Notes: generated by a model from the sequence alone, not told the origin. A stretch of DNA of 64,000 bases from Caldimonas mangrovi (GCF_023721835.1 NZ_JAMKFE010000002.1:461796-525795), one strand, 5' to 3'. Positions 34,773 through 45,268 are shown, counted from the first letter of the stretch. A program made the numbers and translations.

Positions 34773-35348
34773 ATGGCGGACGAAAGCTTCTTCTCCCGCT
34801 GGTCGCGTCGCAAGGCCGAGGCACGCGAAGAGGCCGAGCCTGCCGCGCCGCCCGCCGTCGAGGCACCGGCTGACGACGCACCCGTTGACGCACCGCCGCC
34901 TGAACCGCCACCGACGATGGACGACGTTGCGCGCTTGACGCACCAGTCTGATTATTCGCGCTTCGTCTCGCGCGGCGTCGACGACGACGTGAAGCGCGCG
35001 GCGATGAAAAAGCTGTTCAGCGACCCGCACTTCAACCAGATGGATGGGCTCGACGTCTATATCGACGACTACAGCCGGCCGGACCCGATCCCGCTGGCGA
35101 TGCTCCGCCAGATGACGCAGGCGCGCATGCTCGGGCTGTTCCAGGATGAGCCGTCCGGCGATGCCCCTGCCGCTGGAAGCTCCTCTGGTGCCGCGACGCC
35201 GAACGTGTCAGAGTCATCGACACCTCACGACACCGCGCCCGCCGATGCAGCGGGCGCTGCAGTACCCCACGATGAAAACCCTGCTGTGCAACTGCAACCG
35301 GACGATGCCGCTGGACGGCCCGGCCCTGACCAAGGCGCTGGGCGCTGA
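34773..35348 (+). CDS. DUF3306 protein, formate dehydrogenase accessory
   Basis: 191 residues, DUF3306. The N-terminus FFSRWSRRKAEAREEAE is basic then acidic and is followed by a Pro/Ala-rich linker, a conserved block near 45-115 (DDVARLTHQSDYSRFVSRGV, then KKLFSDPHFNQMDGLDVYID), and a low-complexity tail. It is the usual partner of DUF3305 in formate dehydrogenase loci; molecular role unknown. Its last 77 bases overlap the poly-ferredoxin gene in another frame. Confidence 0.82.
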   Translation: MADESFFSRWSRRKAEAREEAEPAAPPAVEAPADDAPVDAPPPEPPPTMDDVARLTHQSDYSRFVSRGVDDDVKRAAMKKLFSDPHFNQMDGLDVYIDDYSRPDPIPLAMLRQMTQARMLGLFQDEPSGDAPAAGSSSGAATPNVSESSTPHDTAPADAAGAAVPHDENPAVQLQPDDAAGRPGPDQGAGR

Positions 35349-37398
35349 CGGCGGCGCACCGATCCCGGTCCACACCACCCTGTGCCGCCGTGAGGCAGGC
35401 GCCTTTCAGCGCGCGGCCCGGTCGGGCGACGACCTGCTCGTGGCCTGCACGCAGGAAAGCCGGCTTTTCCTGGAACTGAACCAGGAAACGGAAGGCGCGC
35501 CCGGCGTGGCCGAGCGGCCCATCCGCTTCGTCAACATTCGCGAGACGGGTGGATGGTCCAGGGACGCGGTGGGCGCGACGCCCAAGCTGGCGGCGCTGAT
35601 CGCTGCCGCGCAACTGCCTGACCCCGAACCCGTCCCCACCGTGAGCTACCGCAGCGGTGGCCGCTGCGTCGTCATCGGTCCGGCCGAAGCGGCCGAGCGG
35701 GCGGCAGCGATGCTGGACGACCGGCTCGACGTGACCCTGCTGGTCGACCGCGCGGGAGGTGCGTTGTCGCAGCGCCGCGAGCGTGCGGTGTTCGCCGGTG
35801 AGGTCACGCAATTGCGCGGCTGGCTCGGCGCGTTCGAGCTCAGCTGGCGCCACGCCAACCCGATCGACCTGGAACTGTGCACCCGCTGCAACGCCTGCAT
35901 CGACGCCTGTCCCGAAGGTGCGATCGACTTCGGCTACCAGATCGACCTGGCTGCCTGTCGCTCCCACCGCGACTGTGTGCGGGTGTGCGAGGCGGCCGGG
36001 GCGATCGACTTCGAGCGCGCCCCGCAGGATTTCGGCGAGCGCTTCGACCTGGTGCTCGACCTGGGCGAGAGGCCACTGTTGTCGATGCACCAGCCGCCGC
36101 AGGGCTACTTTCATGCCGGCGGGGACGAACGGCGCCTGATCGATGCGGTGCTGAAGCTGCGCGAGATGAGCGGCGAGTTCGAGAAGCCGAAGTTCTTCCA
36201 GTACAAGTCCAAGCTCTGCGCGCACAGCCGCAACGAGCAGGTGGGCTGCGATGCCTGCATCGAGGTCTGCTCGGCGCGTGCGATACGCAGCGAGGCACAG
36301 ACGAACGGAGGCATCTTCGTCGAGCCGCACTTGTGCGTCGGCTGCGGCGCCTGCACGACGGTGTGCCCGAGCGGTGCACTGGCGTATGCCTACCCCGGCA
36401 CGGTCGACCAAGGCAAGCGCCTGCGCACGCTGCTGCAGACCTACCGGCGCGCCGGTGGCCGGGATGCGGCGTTGCTGGTCCACAGCGAAGGCGCCGGGGC
36501 CCGCGTGATCGACGACCTGGGACGCGCGGCCCGCACCGACCGCTCGGTGCACGGTGTGCCGGCGCGCGTGCTGCCGCTGGCCGTGTGGCACACCGCCAGC
36601 GTCGGCCTCGACCTGTGGCTGAGTGCCGTGGCCTACGGCGCCGCTGACGTGTGGCTGCTGCTGACCGAGGAGGAAGCGCCGGAGTACCGTGTGGCGCTGG
36701 CCGAGCAGGCAGCGGTCGCGAACGCGATTCTCCAGGGCATGGGTTACCGGGGCGAGCATGTGCGCCTGCTGCAGGTGCGCGATGCGCGCGATCTGCCGGC
36801 GCTCGACGCGGCCTTGCAACTCGCTGCGGCGCAGGGCGTCGCGCAGCCGGCCGCCTATGCAGCGCAGGCCGACAAGCGGGCCACCCTCGACCTGGCGCTC
36901 GACCACCTGCTGGCGCAGGCGCCGGCGGCGCCCGACGAGATCGCGCTGCCCGCCTCCGGCAGCCCGTTCGGTGCGGTGCAGGTCGACACCGACAAGTGCA
37001 CCTTGTGTCTGAGCTGCGTCGGTGCCTGCCCCGAAAGCGCGCTGGCCGACAATCCGGAGCGCCCGCAACTGCGCTTCGTCGAGAAAAACTGCGTGCAATG
37101 CGGCCTGTGCGCGACCACCTGCCCCGAGGGCGCGATCGCGCTGCAGCCCCGCCTGCTGCTCGCCGACGAAGGCAAGGCGCGCAAGCAGGCGCGCGTGCTG
37201 CACGAGGTCGAGCCGTACCGTTGCATTCGCTGCAGCAAGCCGTTCGGCACGCTGAAAGCGATCGAGTTGATGCTCGGCAAGCTGGCCGACCATCCTGCGT
37301 TCCGGGGCGCGGCCGCCGACCGTTTGCGCATGTGCGGCGATTGCCGCGTCATCGACATGCACATGCAGAGCAACGAAGTGAGGATCACCGACCTATGA
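35272..37398 (+). CDS. 4Fe-4S poly-ferredoxin of the formate dehydrogenase accessory cluster
   Basis: 708-residue cytoplasmic iron-sulfur protein. At least four ferredoxin-like Cys motifs: CTRCNACIDACPEGA from residue 203, CVGCGACTTVCPSGA near 360, CTLCLSCVGACPESA near 578, and CVQCGLCATTCPEGA near 605. Further Cys groups are CDACIEVC and CIRCSK with CGDC at the end. It likely moves electrons during molybdo- or tungsto-formate dehydrogenase assembly; function inferred from constant co-occurrence. ATG at 35272 (MKTLLCNCN) gives a Cys-rich start; ATG at 35245 is possible. It overlaps the TorD-like gene by four bases. Confidence 0.85.
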   Translation: MKTLLCNCNRTMPLDGPALTKALGADGGAPIPVHTTLCRREAGAFQRAARSGDDLLVACTQESRLFLELNQETEGAPGVAERPIRFVNIRETGGWSRDAVGATPKLAALIAAAQLPDPEPVPTVSYRSGGRCVVIGPAEAAERAAAMLDDRLDVTLLVDRAGGALSQRRERAVFAGEVTQLRGWLGAFELSWRHANPIDLELCTRCNACIDACPEGAIDFGYQIDLAACRSHRDCVRVCEAAGAIDFERAPQDFGERFDLVLDLGERPLLSMHQPPQGYFHAGGDERRLIDAVLKLREMSGEFEKPKFFQYKSKLCAHSRNEQVGCDACIEVCSARAIRSEAQTNGGIFVEPHLCVGCGACTTVCPSGALAYAYPGTVDQGKRLRTLLQTYRRAGGRDAALLVHSEGAGARVIDDLGRAARTDRSVHGVPARVLPLAVWHTASVGLDLWLSAVAYGAADVWLLLTEEEAPEYRVALAEQAAVANAILQGMGYRGEHVRLLQVRDARDLPALDAALQLAAAQGVAQPAAYAAQADKRATLDLALDHLLAQAPAAPDEIALPASGSPFGAVQVDTDKCTLCLSCVGACPESALADNPERPQLRFVEKNCVQCGLCATTCPEGAIALQPRLLLADEGKARKQARVLHEVEPYRCIRCSKPFGTLKAIELMLGKLADHPAFRGAAADRLRMCGDCRVIDMHMQSNEVRITDL

Positions 37399-38024
37399 GC
37401 ACCCGTGCGCAGGCTCTGGCCTTCACGACGCCGGACGACGGCGAGGAGTTGGCGCGGGCCGAGTTGTACGGCCTGCTCGCGCGGCTGTACGTGGCGGCGC
37501 CTGATGAACCGCTGCTGTCGCAGTTTCGCGTCGCCGTGACACAGGCGCCGCAGGAGGGTGCCTTTCTCGAGGCGCCATGGCAGGAGCTGGTGGCGGCCAT
37601 GCGCGCCACCGATACGCGGGCCGCGGCCGACGAATACGACGCACTGTTCCTCGGCGTCGGCAAGCCCGAGGTCTTCCTGTACGGCTCTTATTACCTGGCT
37701 GGCTTTCTGAATGAGAAGCCGCTCGCGGCCCTGCGCACCGAGCTGACCCGGCTCGGGCTGGGCCGCGACGAAGGCGCCGGCGAGACCGAGGACCATGTGG
37801 CGTATGTCTTCGAGGTGATGCGCTATCTGATCGCGGGCGACGACATCGAGGTCTGCAACCTCGAACAGCAGCGCCGCTTCTTTCGCGCGCATGTGCAGCC
37901 CTGGCTCGGCAGCCTTTGCGAGGCCTTGGCAGGGCACCCGCGTGCCCGGCTGTACCGCGCGGTCGCCGGCTTCACGCAGAAGTTCGTCGAGGTCGAGGCG
38001 CAGGGCTTCGACCTGCTCGAATGA
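37395..38024 (+). CDS. TorD/DmsD-like molybdoenzyme chaperone
   Basis: 209-residue all-helical cytoplasmic chaperone of the TorD family. Family blocks: RAELYGLLARLYVAAPDE near 20, EYDALFLGVGKPEVFLYGSY near 80, and the EDHVAYVFEVMRYLI helix near 130. Such proteins hold a molybdoenzyme subunit while cofactor is loaded and keep its Tat signal from export. The ATG overlaps the poly-ferredoxin stop (ATGA). In related genomes the next gene is a formate dehydrogenase subunit, but here ppc follows on the other strand. Confidence 0.85.
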   Translation: MSTRAQALAFTTPDDGEELARAELYGLLARLYVAAPDEPLLSQFRVAVTQAPQEGAFLEAPWQELVAAMRATDTRAAADEYDALFLGVGKPEVFLYGSYYLAGFLNEKPLAALRTELTRLGLGRDEGAGETEDHVAYVFEVMRYLIAGDDIEVCNLEQQRRFFRAHVQPWLGSLCEALAGHPRARLYRAVAGFTQKFVEVEAQGFDLLE

Positions 38025-38037
38025 GGCCTGAGGCCGC

Positions 38038-40890
38038 TCAGCCGGTGTTGCGCAACCCTGCCGCGACGCCGTTGATCGAGATGTGCAGGCCGCGCTGGAC
38101 ACGCTCGTTGGTTTGCCCGCCTTCCTTCAGCTGGCGATAGCGGCGCATCAGTTCGACCTGCAGGTGGTTCAGCGGGTCGAGGTAGGGAAAGCGGTGTTCG
38201 ATCGAGCGCGCGAGCGCCGGGTTGGACGCCAGCCGCCGCTTCTCGCCCGTGATCAGCGACACGGCATCGTGCGTGCGCTGCCACTCGGTCTGGATCGCCG
38301 CGAAGATCTTCTTGCCCAGCCGCTTGTCCTCGACCAGCTCGACATAGCGCGCCGCGACGGCAAGATCGCTCTTCGCCAGCACCATGTCCATGTTGGACAA
38401 CAGCGTACGGAAAAAGGGCCATTGCTTGTGCATGCGCTGCAGCAGCGCCAGGCGTTCCTTGCGCTCCCGGGGCGTGGCGCCCAGATAGGCCTCGACCGCC
38501 GAGCCGAAGCCGAACCAGCCCGGCAGCGCGACGCGGCACTGGCCCCACGAGAAGCCCCAGGGGATCGCGCGCAAATCCTCGATCGCGCGCGTCGCCTTGC
38601 GCGAGGCCGGGCGCGAGCCGATGTTCAGCTCGGCGATCTCGCGGATCGGCGTTGCGGCGAAGAAATAGTCGGTGAAGCCGGGCGTCTCGTAGACCAGCTG
38701 GCGGTAGGCCGACATGCTGGCATTCGAGAGCTCTTGCGCTGCATCGAGGAAGGACTTCGGCGCCGACTTCGTCGGATGCAACAGCGTGGCTTCCAGCGTG
38801 GCAGCGACCAGCGTCTCGAGGTTGCGCAGGCCGATCTCCGGGTTCGCGTATTTCGACGCGATGACCTCGCCCTGTTCAGTCAGGCGAATCTGGCCGTTCA
38901 CCGTGCCGGGCGGCTGCGCCAGCACGGCCTGGTAGCTCGGGCCGCCGCCACGGCCGACCGTGCCGCCACGGCCGTGGAACAGGCGCAGCGTGATGCCGTG
39001 CGCCTCGCGCAGGCCGCCGAACAGCTCCACCAGTGCGATCTCGGCGCGGTACAGCTCCCAGTTGCTGGTGAAGAAGCCGCCGTCCTTGTTGCTGTCGCTG
39101 TAGCCGAGCATGATGTCCTGCTCGGCGCCTGAGCGCTTGACCAGATCGAGCACGCCCGGCAGCGCATAGAAGCTGCGCATGATGGGTGCCGCATTGCGAA
39201 GGTCGCCGATGGTCTCGAACAGCGGCACGACGATCAGGTCGGCCGTCGCGCCGTCGTCGAGCGTGCCGCGCACCAGGCCCGCTTCCTTCTGCAGCAGCAG
39301 CACTTCGAGCAGGTCGCTGACCGTCTCGGTGTGGCTGATGATGTAGTGCTTGATCGACGCCGGGCCGAAGCGCCGCCGCATCCGGGCTGCCGTCTCGAAG
39401 ATCGCCAGCTCGCTCTCGGCGAGTTCGGAATAGGTCGCCCCACGCACTCGCAGGCCGCGCGCGTCGTTCAGCAGGCGCAGCAGCAGCGCGATCTTGTCGT
39501 CTTCGGTCAGCTCGGCATAGCGTGGCTCGACCTTGGCATGCGCCAGCAATTCTGCAATCACCGCCTCGTGCTTGTCGGAGCTCTGCCGCAGGTCGACGGT
39601 GGCCAGGTGGAAGCCGAACACCTGTACCGCGCGGATCAGCGGACGCAGCCTCGTGTTGGCCAGTGCGGTGCCATGGTGCGACACCAGCGAGGACTCGATG
39701 ACGCGCAGGTCGGCGAGGAACTCGTCGACCGCGGCGTACGGCGTCGACGGCGCCACTGCGTGGCGCAGCGCCTCGGTGCCCGTCAGTTCTTGCAGCGTTG
39801 CAGCCAGCCGCGAGTACATGCCGATCAGCGCGCGTCGGTAGGGTTCGTCCTTGCGGTGGTCGCTGGTGTCCGGCGAGCGTTCCGCCAGTGCCTGCATCTG
39901 CGGCGTGATCTGCACCAGCATGGCCGAGATCGACAGCTCGGCGCCGAGCTCGTGCACCTCGGTGAGGTAGAAGCGCAGCGCGGTCTCGCTCTGTGCGCTC
40001 AGGGCCAGCGTCAGCGTGTCGGCCGTGACGTTGGGGTTGCCGTCACGGTCGCCGCCGATCCAGTTGCCCATGCGGAAGAAGGGCGCGATGTCGAACCCGG
40101 GCAGCGCGTGTTCCAGCTCGCGGTACAGACGCGGGATCTGGCGCAGAAAGGTCGCGTGGTAATAGCTCAGCGCGTTCTCGATCTCGTTGGCGACCGTGAG
40201 CTTGGTGTAGCGCAGCATGCGCGTCTGCCACAACTGCGTGACGCGCGAGCGCAGCATCGCCTGGTTGTCGTCCAGTTCGCGCTGCGTGTGCAGCTCGTCG
40301 CGCAGGTGGATCAGCTCCGCGATCGCCCGCTCGGCGTCGAGGATGGACTTGCGCTGCACCTCGGTCGGGTGGGCGGTCAGCACCGGCGAGATGTAGGCGT
40401 GGTCCAGCGTCTTCGCAATCTCTTCGGCGCGCACGTCCTTCTCGGCCAGCCGCTCGAAGGTCATCGCCAGCGAGCCTTCCTGCAGGTGGCCCTGGCGCTC
40501 GTGGTGTTCCCGGCGGCGCACGTGATGGCGGTCTTCGGCGATGTTGGCCAGGTGCGAGAAATAGCTGAACGCCCGGATCACCGAGACTGCCTGGTCGCTG
40601 CTCAGGTTCTTCAGCAGGCGCGACAGCGTCTTGCCGGCGTCGGCGTCGCGCTTCAGCCGGTAGGCCACCGAGAGCTTGCGGATGCGCTCGATCAGTTCGA
40701 AGGCCTCCTTGCCCTCCTGCTCGCGGATCACGTCGCCGAGGATGCGCCCCAGCAGCCGGATGTCTTCCATCAGCGGCCGGTTCTTCTCCGCGGCGTCGTC
40801 GCTGCTGAGCGCCGCGGCAGCGGCTGACGTGCGGCGGCGTGCGGCCGGCGGGGAGACAGGGGAAGCAGCAGGGCGGGCGGCGCGCGGCAT
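38038..40890 (-). CDS. ppc: Phosphoenolpyruvate carboxylase
   Basis: 950-residue enzyme adding bicarbonate to phosphoenolpyruvate to give oxaloacetate. Catalytic His174 is in the signature [13 protein letters not shown]. The Arg/Gly loop is [16 protein letters not shown] near 640, and [14 protein letters not shown] text ([20 protein letters not shown]) precedes it. The C-terminus ends NTG, the position of the anionic inhibitor site of the family. The first ~35 residues are an Ala/Arg-rich extension. It is convergent with the TorD-like gene, 13 bases apart. Confidence 0.95.
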   Translation of the reverse strand: MPRAARPAASPVSPPAARRRTSAAAAALSSDDAAEKNRPLMEDIRLLGRILGDVIREQEGKEAFELIERIRKLSVAYRLKRDADAGKTLSRLLKNLSSDQAVSVIRAFSYFSHLANIAEDRHHVRRREHHERQGHLQEGSLAMTFERLAEKDVRAEEIAKTLDHAYISPVLTAHPTEVQRKSILDAERAIAELIHLRDELHTQRELDDNQAMLRSRVTQLWQTRMLRYTKLTVANEIENALSYYHATFLRQIPRLYRELEHALPGFDIAPFFRMGNWIGGDRDGNPNVTADTLTLALSAQSETALRFYLTEVHELGAELSISAMLVQITPQMQALAERSPDTSDHRKDEPYRRALIGMYSRLAATLQELTGTEALRHAVAPSTPYAAVDEFLADLRVIESSLVSHHGTALANTRLRPLIRAVQVFGFHLATVDLRQSSDKHEAVIAELLAHAKVEPRYAELTEDDKIALLLRLLNDARGLRVRGATYSELAESELAIFETAARMRRRFGPASIKHYIISHTETVSDLLEVLLLQKEAGLVRGTLDDGATADLIVVPLFETIGDLRNAAPIMRSFYALPGVLDLVKRSGAEQDIMLGYSDSNKDGGFFTSNWELYRAEIALVELFGGLREAHGITLRLFHGRGGTVGRGGGPSYQAVLAQPPGTVNGQIRLTEQGEVIASKYANPEIGLRNLETLVAATLEATLLHPTKSAPKSFLDAAQELSNASMSAYRQLVYETPGFTDYFFAATPIREIAELNIGSRPASRKATRAIEDLRAIPWGFSWGQCRVALPGWFGFGSAVEAYLGATPRERKERLALLQRMHKQWPFFRTLLSNMDMVLAKSDLAVAARYVELVEDKRLGKKIFAAIQTEWQRTHDAVSLITGEKRRLASNPALARSIEHRFPYLDPLNHLQVELMRRYRQLKEGGQTNERVQRGLHISINGVAAGLRNTG

Positions 40891-41000
40891 CGGTTACCTC
40901 GGTTGAAGAAGAGTGGTAACTAAGTTACAAACCCACGATGGTAGCACCGGGAAGGGCCGTCGGCGGCGGCGCGCCGGCGCTCGGGTAGCATGCCGGCATC

Positions 41001-41939
41001 ATGACGACGTCATCCACCCCGTGGGTCATCGCCACCCGAGAAAGCCGGCTTGCCCTGTGGCAGGCCCATCACGTTCAGGCCTTGCTGCAGCAACGTTTCG
41101 GCCGCCCGGTCGAGTTGCTGGGCATGACCACGCGCGGCGACCAGATCCTCGATCGCACGCTGTCGAAGGTCGGCGGCAAGGGCCTGTTCGTCAAGGAACT
41201 CGAGGTCGCCCTGGAAGAAGGGCGCGCCCATCTGGCGGTGCATTCGCTGAAGGACGTGCCCATGGAGCTGCCGGCCGGCTTCGTGCTGGCTGCCGTGCTC
41301 GAACGTGAAGACCCGCGCGATGCTTTCGTCTCGCCGCGCTACGAGTCGATCACGACGCTGCCGCGAGGCGCGGTGGTCGGCACGTCCAGCTTGCGCCGCG
41401 TCGTGCAGCTTCGCGCCATGCGGCCGGACCTGCGAATCGAGCCGCTGCGCGGCAATCTCGACACGCGCTTGCGCAAGCTCGACGAAGGGCAGTACGACGC
41501 CATCGTGCTGGCCGCGGCAGGCCTGATGCGGCTCGGCCTGCCCGAGCGCATCCGCTGCCGGTTCAGCGTCGAGCAGATGATCCCGGCGGCGGGCCAGGGT
41601 GCGCTCGGCATCGAGATCCGTGTCGAGCAGCAGGAGCTGGCCGAGCGGCTGGCGCAATTGATCGATGCGCCGGCCTGGCTCGCCGTGCACGCCGAGCGTG
41701 CCGTATCGCGTGCGCTGGGGGGCAGTTGCAGCGTGCCGCTCGCTGCCCATGCGGTGTGGCAGGCCGGCCGGATGACGCTCGCTGCCGCGGTCGGGCATCC
41801 CGAACGGGCCGATGCACCGTTGCTGAAGGCTGCCGTGAGCGGGCCGGTCGACGACGCGGCGCAGGCCGAAGCGCTGGGAGCCTCTGCGGCCACCCGCCTG
41901 CTCGAGCAGGGTGCTGCCGGCTACCTGCCACGCGGCTGA
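41001..41939 (+). CDS. hemC: Hydroxymethylbilane synthase (porphobilinogen deaminase)
   Basis: 312 residues. Polymerises four porphobilinogens for heme and siroheme. The dipyrromethane cofactor Cys243 is in [11 protein letters not shown], and the binding Arg/Lys block is HSLKDVP (81-87) and TSSLRRVVQ (128-136). ATG at 41001; TAGCAT lies nine bases before it and no Shine-Dalgarno is evident. First gene of hemC-hemD-hemX-hemY. Confidence 0.95.
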   Translation: MTTSSTPWVIATRESRLALWQAHHVQALLQQRFGRPVELLGMTTRGDQILDRTLSKVGGKGLFVKELEVALEEGRAHLAVHSLKDVPMELPAGFVLAAVLEREDPRDAFVSPRYESITTLPRGAVVGTSSLRRVVQLRAMRPDLRIEPLRGNLDTRLRKLDEGQYDAIVLAAAGLMRLGLPERIRCRFSVEQMIPAAGQGALGIEIRVEQQELAERLAQLIDAPAWLAVHAERAVSRALGGSCSVPLAAHAVWQAGRMTLAAAVGHPERADAPLLKAAVSGPVDDAAQAEALGASAATRLLEQGAAGYLPRG

Positions 41940-41943
41940 CCGC

Positions 41944-42726
41944 ATGAGAGTGCTCGTCACGCGGCCGGCCGCGCAAGCCGCAGCCTGGGTCGCCCAGCTG
42001 CGGCGTGCCGGGCTGGACGCGCATGCACTGCCGCTGATCGACATCGCCCCGCCGCCCGATGCGGCCGCGGTGCATGGCGCCTGGCTGCGCCTCGGCGGCT
42101 ATCGTGCGGTGATGTTCGTGAGCCCGAATGCGGTCGAGCAGTTCTTCGCGCTGCGCCCGCCGGCGGCGGCATGGCCCGAAGCCGTGCTGGCCGCATCGCC
42201 CGGGCCGGGAACCGACACGGCGCTGCAGGCGGCCGGCGTGCCGGCGACACAGCGCCTGCAACCCGACAGCGCGGCGGTGCAGTTCGATTCGACCAGCTTG
42301 TGGGAACGCCTGCGCGAGCTGTCGTGGCCCGGCGAGCGGGTGCTCGTCGTGCGCGGCGACGGCGGCCGCAACTGGTTGGCCGAACGGCTGCGCGAAGCAG
42401 GGGCCGAGGTGGAGTTCGTCTGCGCCTACCGGCGCCATGCGCCGCTGCTGGATGCCGGCGCTCAGGCGCTGCTCGGCGATGCGATCGCGCGGCCCGCGCA
42501 GCATCTGTGGTTCTTCAGCAGCTCCGAAGCCGTCGACCATCTCGAACGCTGCTGCGCCGAGCGCGGCCTGCATCCCGATTGGTCGCAGGCCAGGGCTCTC
42601 GCGACGCACCCGCGCATTGTGCAGCGTGCACGCCGACTGGGCATCGTCGAGCCGGTCGAGTGCCGGCCGTCGATGGAGGCCGTCACGGCCGCTATCGAGC
42701 GCTCTATACAATCGTCCGCACCGTGA
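41944..42726 (+). CDS. hemD: Uroporphyrinogen-III synthase
   Basis: 260 residues. Closes hydroxymethylbilane with inversion of ring D. Sequence is weakly conserved in this family; visible marks are VLVTRPAAQAAAWVAQLR at the start, MFVSPNAVEQFF near 57, and VVRGDGGRNWLAERLREAGA near 134. Position after hemC by four bases and before hemX (GTGA overlap) settles it. Confidence 0.92.
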   Translation: MRVLVTRPAAQAAAWVAQLRRAGLDAHALPLIDIAPPPDAAAVHGAWLRLGGYRAVMFVSPNAVEQFFALRPPAAAWPEAVLAASPGPGTDTALQAAGVPATQRLQPDSAAVQFDSTSLWERLRELSWPGERVLVVRGDGGRNWLAERLREAGAEVEFVCAYRRHAPLLDAGAQALLGDAIARPAQHLWFFSSSEAVDHLERCCAERGLHPDWSQARALATHPRIVQRARRLGIVEPVECRPSMEAVTAAIERSIQSSAP

Positions 42727-43877
42727 GCGATACCTCTTCCCCATCCCCGACCGACACGCACTCTCGCGACGCCCATGGCCGCATGCCGGCTGTGCAATCG
42801 AGCCAGCCCTCGAATGCCGGACGGGCCCTCAGGTGGCTCGTGGTGCTCGCGCTGGTGCTGCTCGGCGTTGCCAGCATCGTCCTGGCCTATCAAGCTCAGC
42901 AGCAAGTGCAGAGCCTCGAGCAGGAACTCGTGCGCCGGCAGCAGGACAGCCAGGAGCAGGCGACCGAGGCGCGGGCACTGGCGCGCCAGGCGCAGGACGT
43001 CTCGCGCGACGCCAGCGCCAAGGTCGCGCTGGTCGAAGCCAGGCTGGCCGAGGTCGCGGTGCAGCGCACGCAACTCGAAGAGTTGATGCAGTCGCTGTCG
43101 CGCTCGCGAGACGAGAACCTGGTCGTCGACATCGAAGCCAGCCTGCGCGTGGCCGTGCAGCAGACGGCCATCACCGGCAGCGCCGAGCCGCTCGTCGCTG
43201 CCTTGAAGTCGGCCGATGAGCGCTTGCAGCGCGTCAATCAGCCGCGGCTCGAAGGGGTGCGGCGCGCGATCGCGCGAGACCTCGAACGCGTGCGCTCGGT
43301 CAGCGTGGCCGATGTCTCGGCGCTCGTGATCCGGCTCGACGAGGCCGAGCGCCTGGTCGACGAACTGCCGCTGGTCTCCAGCCCTGCGAGCCTGAAGCAG
43401 GCGGCGCCCACTGCCGAGGCCGCCGCGTCTGCTCCCGCCAAACCCCGCCGGGTCTCGCGCGCAGGGGCGACCGCATCCGGGCCCGCGGTTGCCGCCCCGC
43501 CCCAGGCATCGTCCGACTGGTGGCGCCAAGCCGGTGAGCGCGTCTGGACCGAGGCGAAATCGCTGATCCGCGTGACCCGCATCGATCGGCCCGAGGCGAT
43601 GCTGGTCGCGCCCGAACAGGCCTTCTTCCTGCGCGAAAACCTGAAACTGCGGCTGCTCAACGCCCGGCTTGCGTTGTTGAGCCGTCAGTTCGAAACGGTG
43701 CAGTCCGACATCGTCATCGCGCAGCAGTCGCTGGAGCGCTACTTCGACGGCAGCGCACGCCGGACGGCGACCGTGGGCGACCTGTTGCGGCAGGTTGCCA
43801 GCCAAGCGCATCAATCCGTCGTGCCTCGCCCCGACGACACCTTCGCCGCGCTGACCGCCGTGGCGGCCGGGCGCTGA
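42723..43877 (+). CDS. hemX: HemX-like membrane protein of the heme operon
   Basis: 384-residue inner-membrane protein, often labelled uroporphyrinogen-III C-methyltransferase because of a fusion in enterics; no methyltransferase domain is present. One transmembrane helix near residue 37-55 (WLVVLALVLLGVASIVLAY), then a coiled coil to about 125, a helical domain, a Pro/Ala-rich linker near 230-260, and a C-terminal helical part. GTG at 42723 overlaps the hemD stop. Probably a scaffold for heme enzymes with HemY. Confidence 0.85.
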   Translation: MSDTSSPSPTDTHSRDAHGRMPAVQSSQPSNAGRALRWLVVLALVLLGVASIVLAYQAQQQVQSLEQELVRRQQDSQEQATEARALARQAQDVSRDASAKVALVEARLAEVAVQRTQLEELMQSLSRSRDENLVVDIEASLRVAVQQTAITGSAEPLVAALKSADERLQRVNQPRLEGVRRAIARDLERVRSVSVADVSALVIRLDEAERLVDELPLVSSPASLKQAAPTAEAAASAPAKPRRVSRAGATASGPAVAAPPQASSDWWRQAGERVWTEAKSLIRVTRIDRPEAMLVAPEQAFFLRENLKLRLLNARLALLSRQFETVQSDIVIAQQSLERYFDGSARRTATVGDLLRQVASQAHQSVVPRPDDTFAALTAVAAGR

Positions 43878-43891
43878 AGGGGCATCGAGCG

Positions 43892-45139
43892 ATGCGCGCG
43901 ATCGTCTGGCTGGTTCTGCTGTTCGCGGCGGCTGTGGTCTCAGCCGCGTTTCTCGGCGCCAACGACGCCCTGGTCACGGTGTTCTGGGCACCGTGGCGGG
44001 TCGACGTCTCGTTCAACTTCTTCGTGCTGGCACTGGTGCTCACGGTGGCGGTGGTGTATGTCGCGCTGCACGGTATCAGCGCGCTGATCGGCTTGCCGCG
44101 CAGGGCTCGCGAGTGGCGGCTGTCCAAGCGCGAGCGTTCGGCGCAGCAGGCGCTGCGCGAGTCGCTTGCGCTGTTCTTCGGGGCCCGCTACACACGCGCC
44201 CACAAGGCGGCGCAGCGGGCCGTGACGATCCAGAGTGAAACGCCCGAACTGGGCACCGACGCCGAATTCACGATGCTTGCGCACCTGCTGGCGGCTGGCA
44301 GCATGCACCGCCTGCAGGACAAGGCCAGGCGCGACGAGCATCTGGCGCAGGCGCTGGCTGCCGCCCCCCCGGGCCTGGTGACCCGGCCGGCGGAAGAGGG
44401 TGCGCGCCTGCTCGCTGCCGAGTGGGCGCTGGAGGACCGCGATGCCGACCGTGCGCTCGAACTGGTGGCCGAGCTGTCCCCGGGCGTCGCCCGCCGCACG
44501 CAAGCACTGCGCCTGAAACTGCAGGCCGCGCGTCTTGCGCAGCGGCCACTCGATGCACTGCCGACCGCGCGGCTGCTTGCCAAGCATCAGGGCTTCTCGC
44601 AGTCCGCGGCGATCGGGCTGCTGCGTTCCCTGGCGGTCGAGGCGCTCGAAACTGCCCGCGATGCCGACCAACTGCGCCGGGTGTGGCAGCAACTCGATGC
44701 CGCCGACCGGCGTGATGCCTTCGTCGCGGCACGCGCCGCGACGCTGATGTCCCGCACCGGGGCCTTCGAAGAGGCGCGCGGCTGGCTGCGCCCCTTCTGG
44801 GACCAGGCGGCCGAACTGCCTGCCGACGAGCGCGCCGAACTCAGCCGCGCACTGGTCGCCGCCCTGAGCGGCGTGGGGCCTGACTGGCTGCCACGGCTGG
44901 AAGCTGCCGCGGCGGCCGACCCACGCGACCCCCATCTCGCGTATGCGCTCGGCCGGGCGCTGGCCGAGATGAAACTGTGGGGCAAGGCGCGCCAGCAACT
45001 CGAACGTTGCGTCGACGACGAGCAGCTTGCGCCGGCGCAACGCCGGGCGGCCTGGCGCTCGCTTGCCGAATTGGCCGAGCGCGAAGGCGACCGCGACCGC
45101 GTCCATGCCTGTTACCGTCACCTGGCCGAGGTCGAGTGA
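43892..45139 (+). CDS. hemY: HemY-like TPR membrane protein of the heme operon
   Basis: 415-residue inner-membrane protein with two N-terminal helices (IVWLVLLFAAAVVSAAFL, and FFVLALVLTVAVVYVALHGI) and a C-terminal TPR-like helical array with repeated Ala/Leu/Arg helices to the end. This is the proteobacterial HemY, unrelated to the oxidase of the same name. Its stop overlaps the -35 box of the following tRNA promoter. Confidence 0.88.
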   Translation: MRAIVWLVLLFAAAVVSAAFLGANDALVTVFWAPWRVDVSFNFFVLALVLTVAVVYVALHGISALIGLPRRAREWRLSKRERSAQQALRESLALFFGARYTRAHKAAQRAVTIQSETPELGTDAEFTMLAHLLAAGSMHRLQDKARRDEHLAQALAAAPPGLVTRPAEEGARLLAAEWALEDRDADRALELVAELSPGVARRTQALRLKLQAARLAQRPLDALPTARLLAKHQGFSQSAAIGLLRSLAVEALETARDADQLRRVWQQLDAADRRDAFVAARAATLMSRTGAFEEARGWLRPFWDQAAELPADERAELSRALVAALSGVGPDWLPRLEAAAAADPRDPHLAYALGRALAEMKLWGKARQQLERCVDDEQLAPAQRRAAWRSLAELAEREGDRDRVHACYRHLAEVE

Positions 45140-45165
45140 CAACGGCCAAAAAGCCGTGCTATACT
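45136..45165 (+). promoter_or_regulatory. Promoter of tRNA-Arg
   Basis: -35 GTGACA (45136-45141), an 18-base spacer, and -10 TATACT (45160-45165). The first tRNA base is at 45176, so transcription starts a few bases before it. The -35 box overlaps the hemY stop codon. Confidence 0.75.
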
Positions 45166-45175
45166 TTCTGTCTTC

Positions 45176-45252
45176 GCGGCTGTAGCTCAGTTGGATAGAG
45201 TACTTGGCTACGAACCAAGGGGTCGTGGGTTCGAATCCTGCCAGCCGCACCA
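45176..45252 (+). tRNA. tRNA-Arg (anticodon ACG)
   Basis: 77 bases including an encoded CCA. Acceptor GCGGCTG (45176-45182) pairs with CAGCCGC (45242-45248). D-loop GCTCAGTTGGATAGAG, anticodon stem CTTGG/CCAAG with loop CTACGAA, and T-loop GTGGGTTCGAATCCTGC are all normal. ACG is deaminated to ICG and reads CGU, CGC and CGA. Confidence 0.97.
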
Positions 45253-45268
45253 AGAATTTCGGTTCTAG

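Noticed and set aside
40916..40928. GTAAC-TAA-GTTAC inverted repeat between ppc and hemC
   Set aside because: Short, and I cannot tie it to a known regulator; could be part of the ppc promoter.
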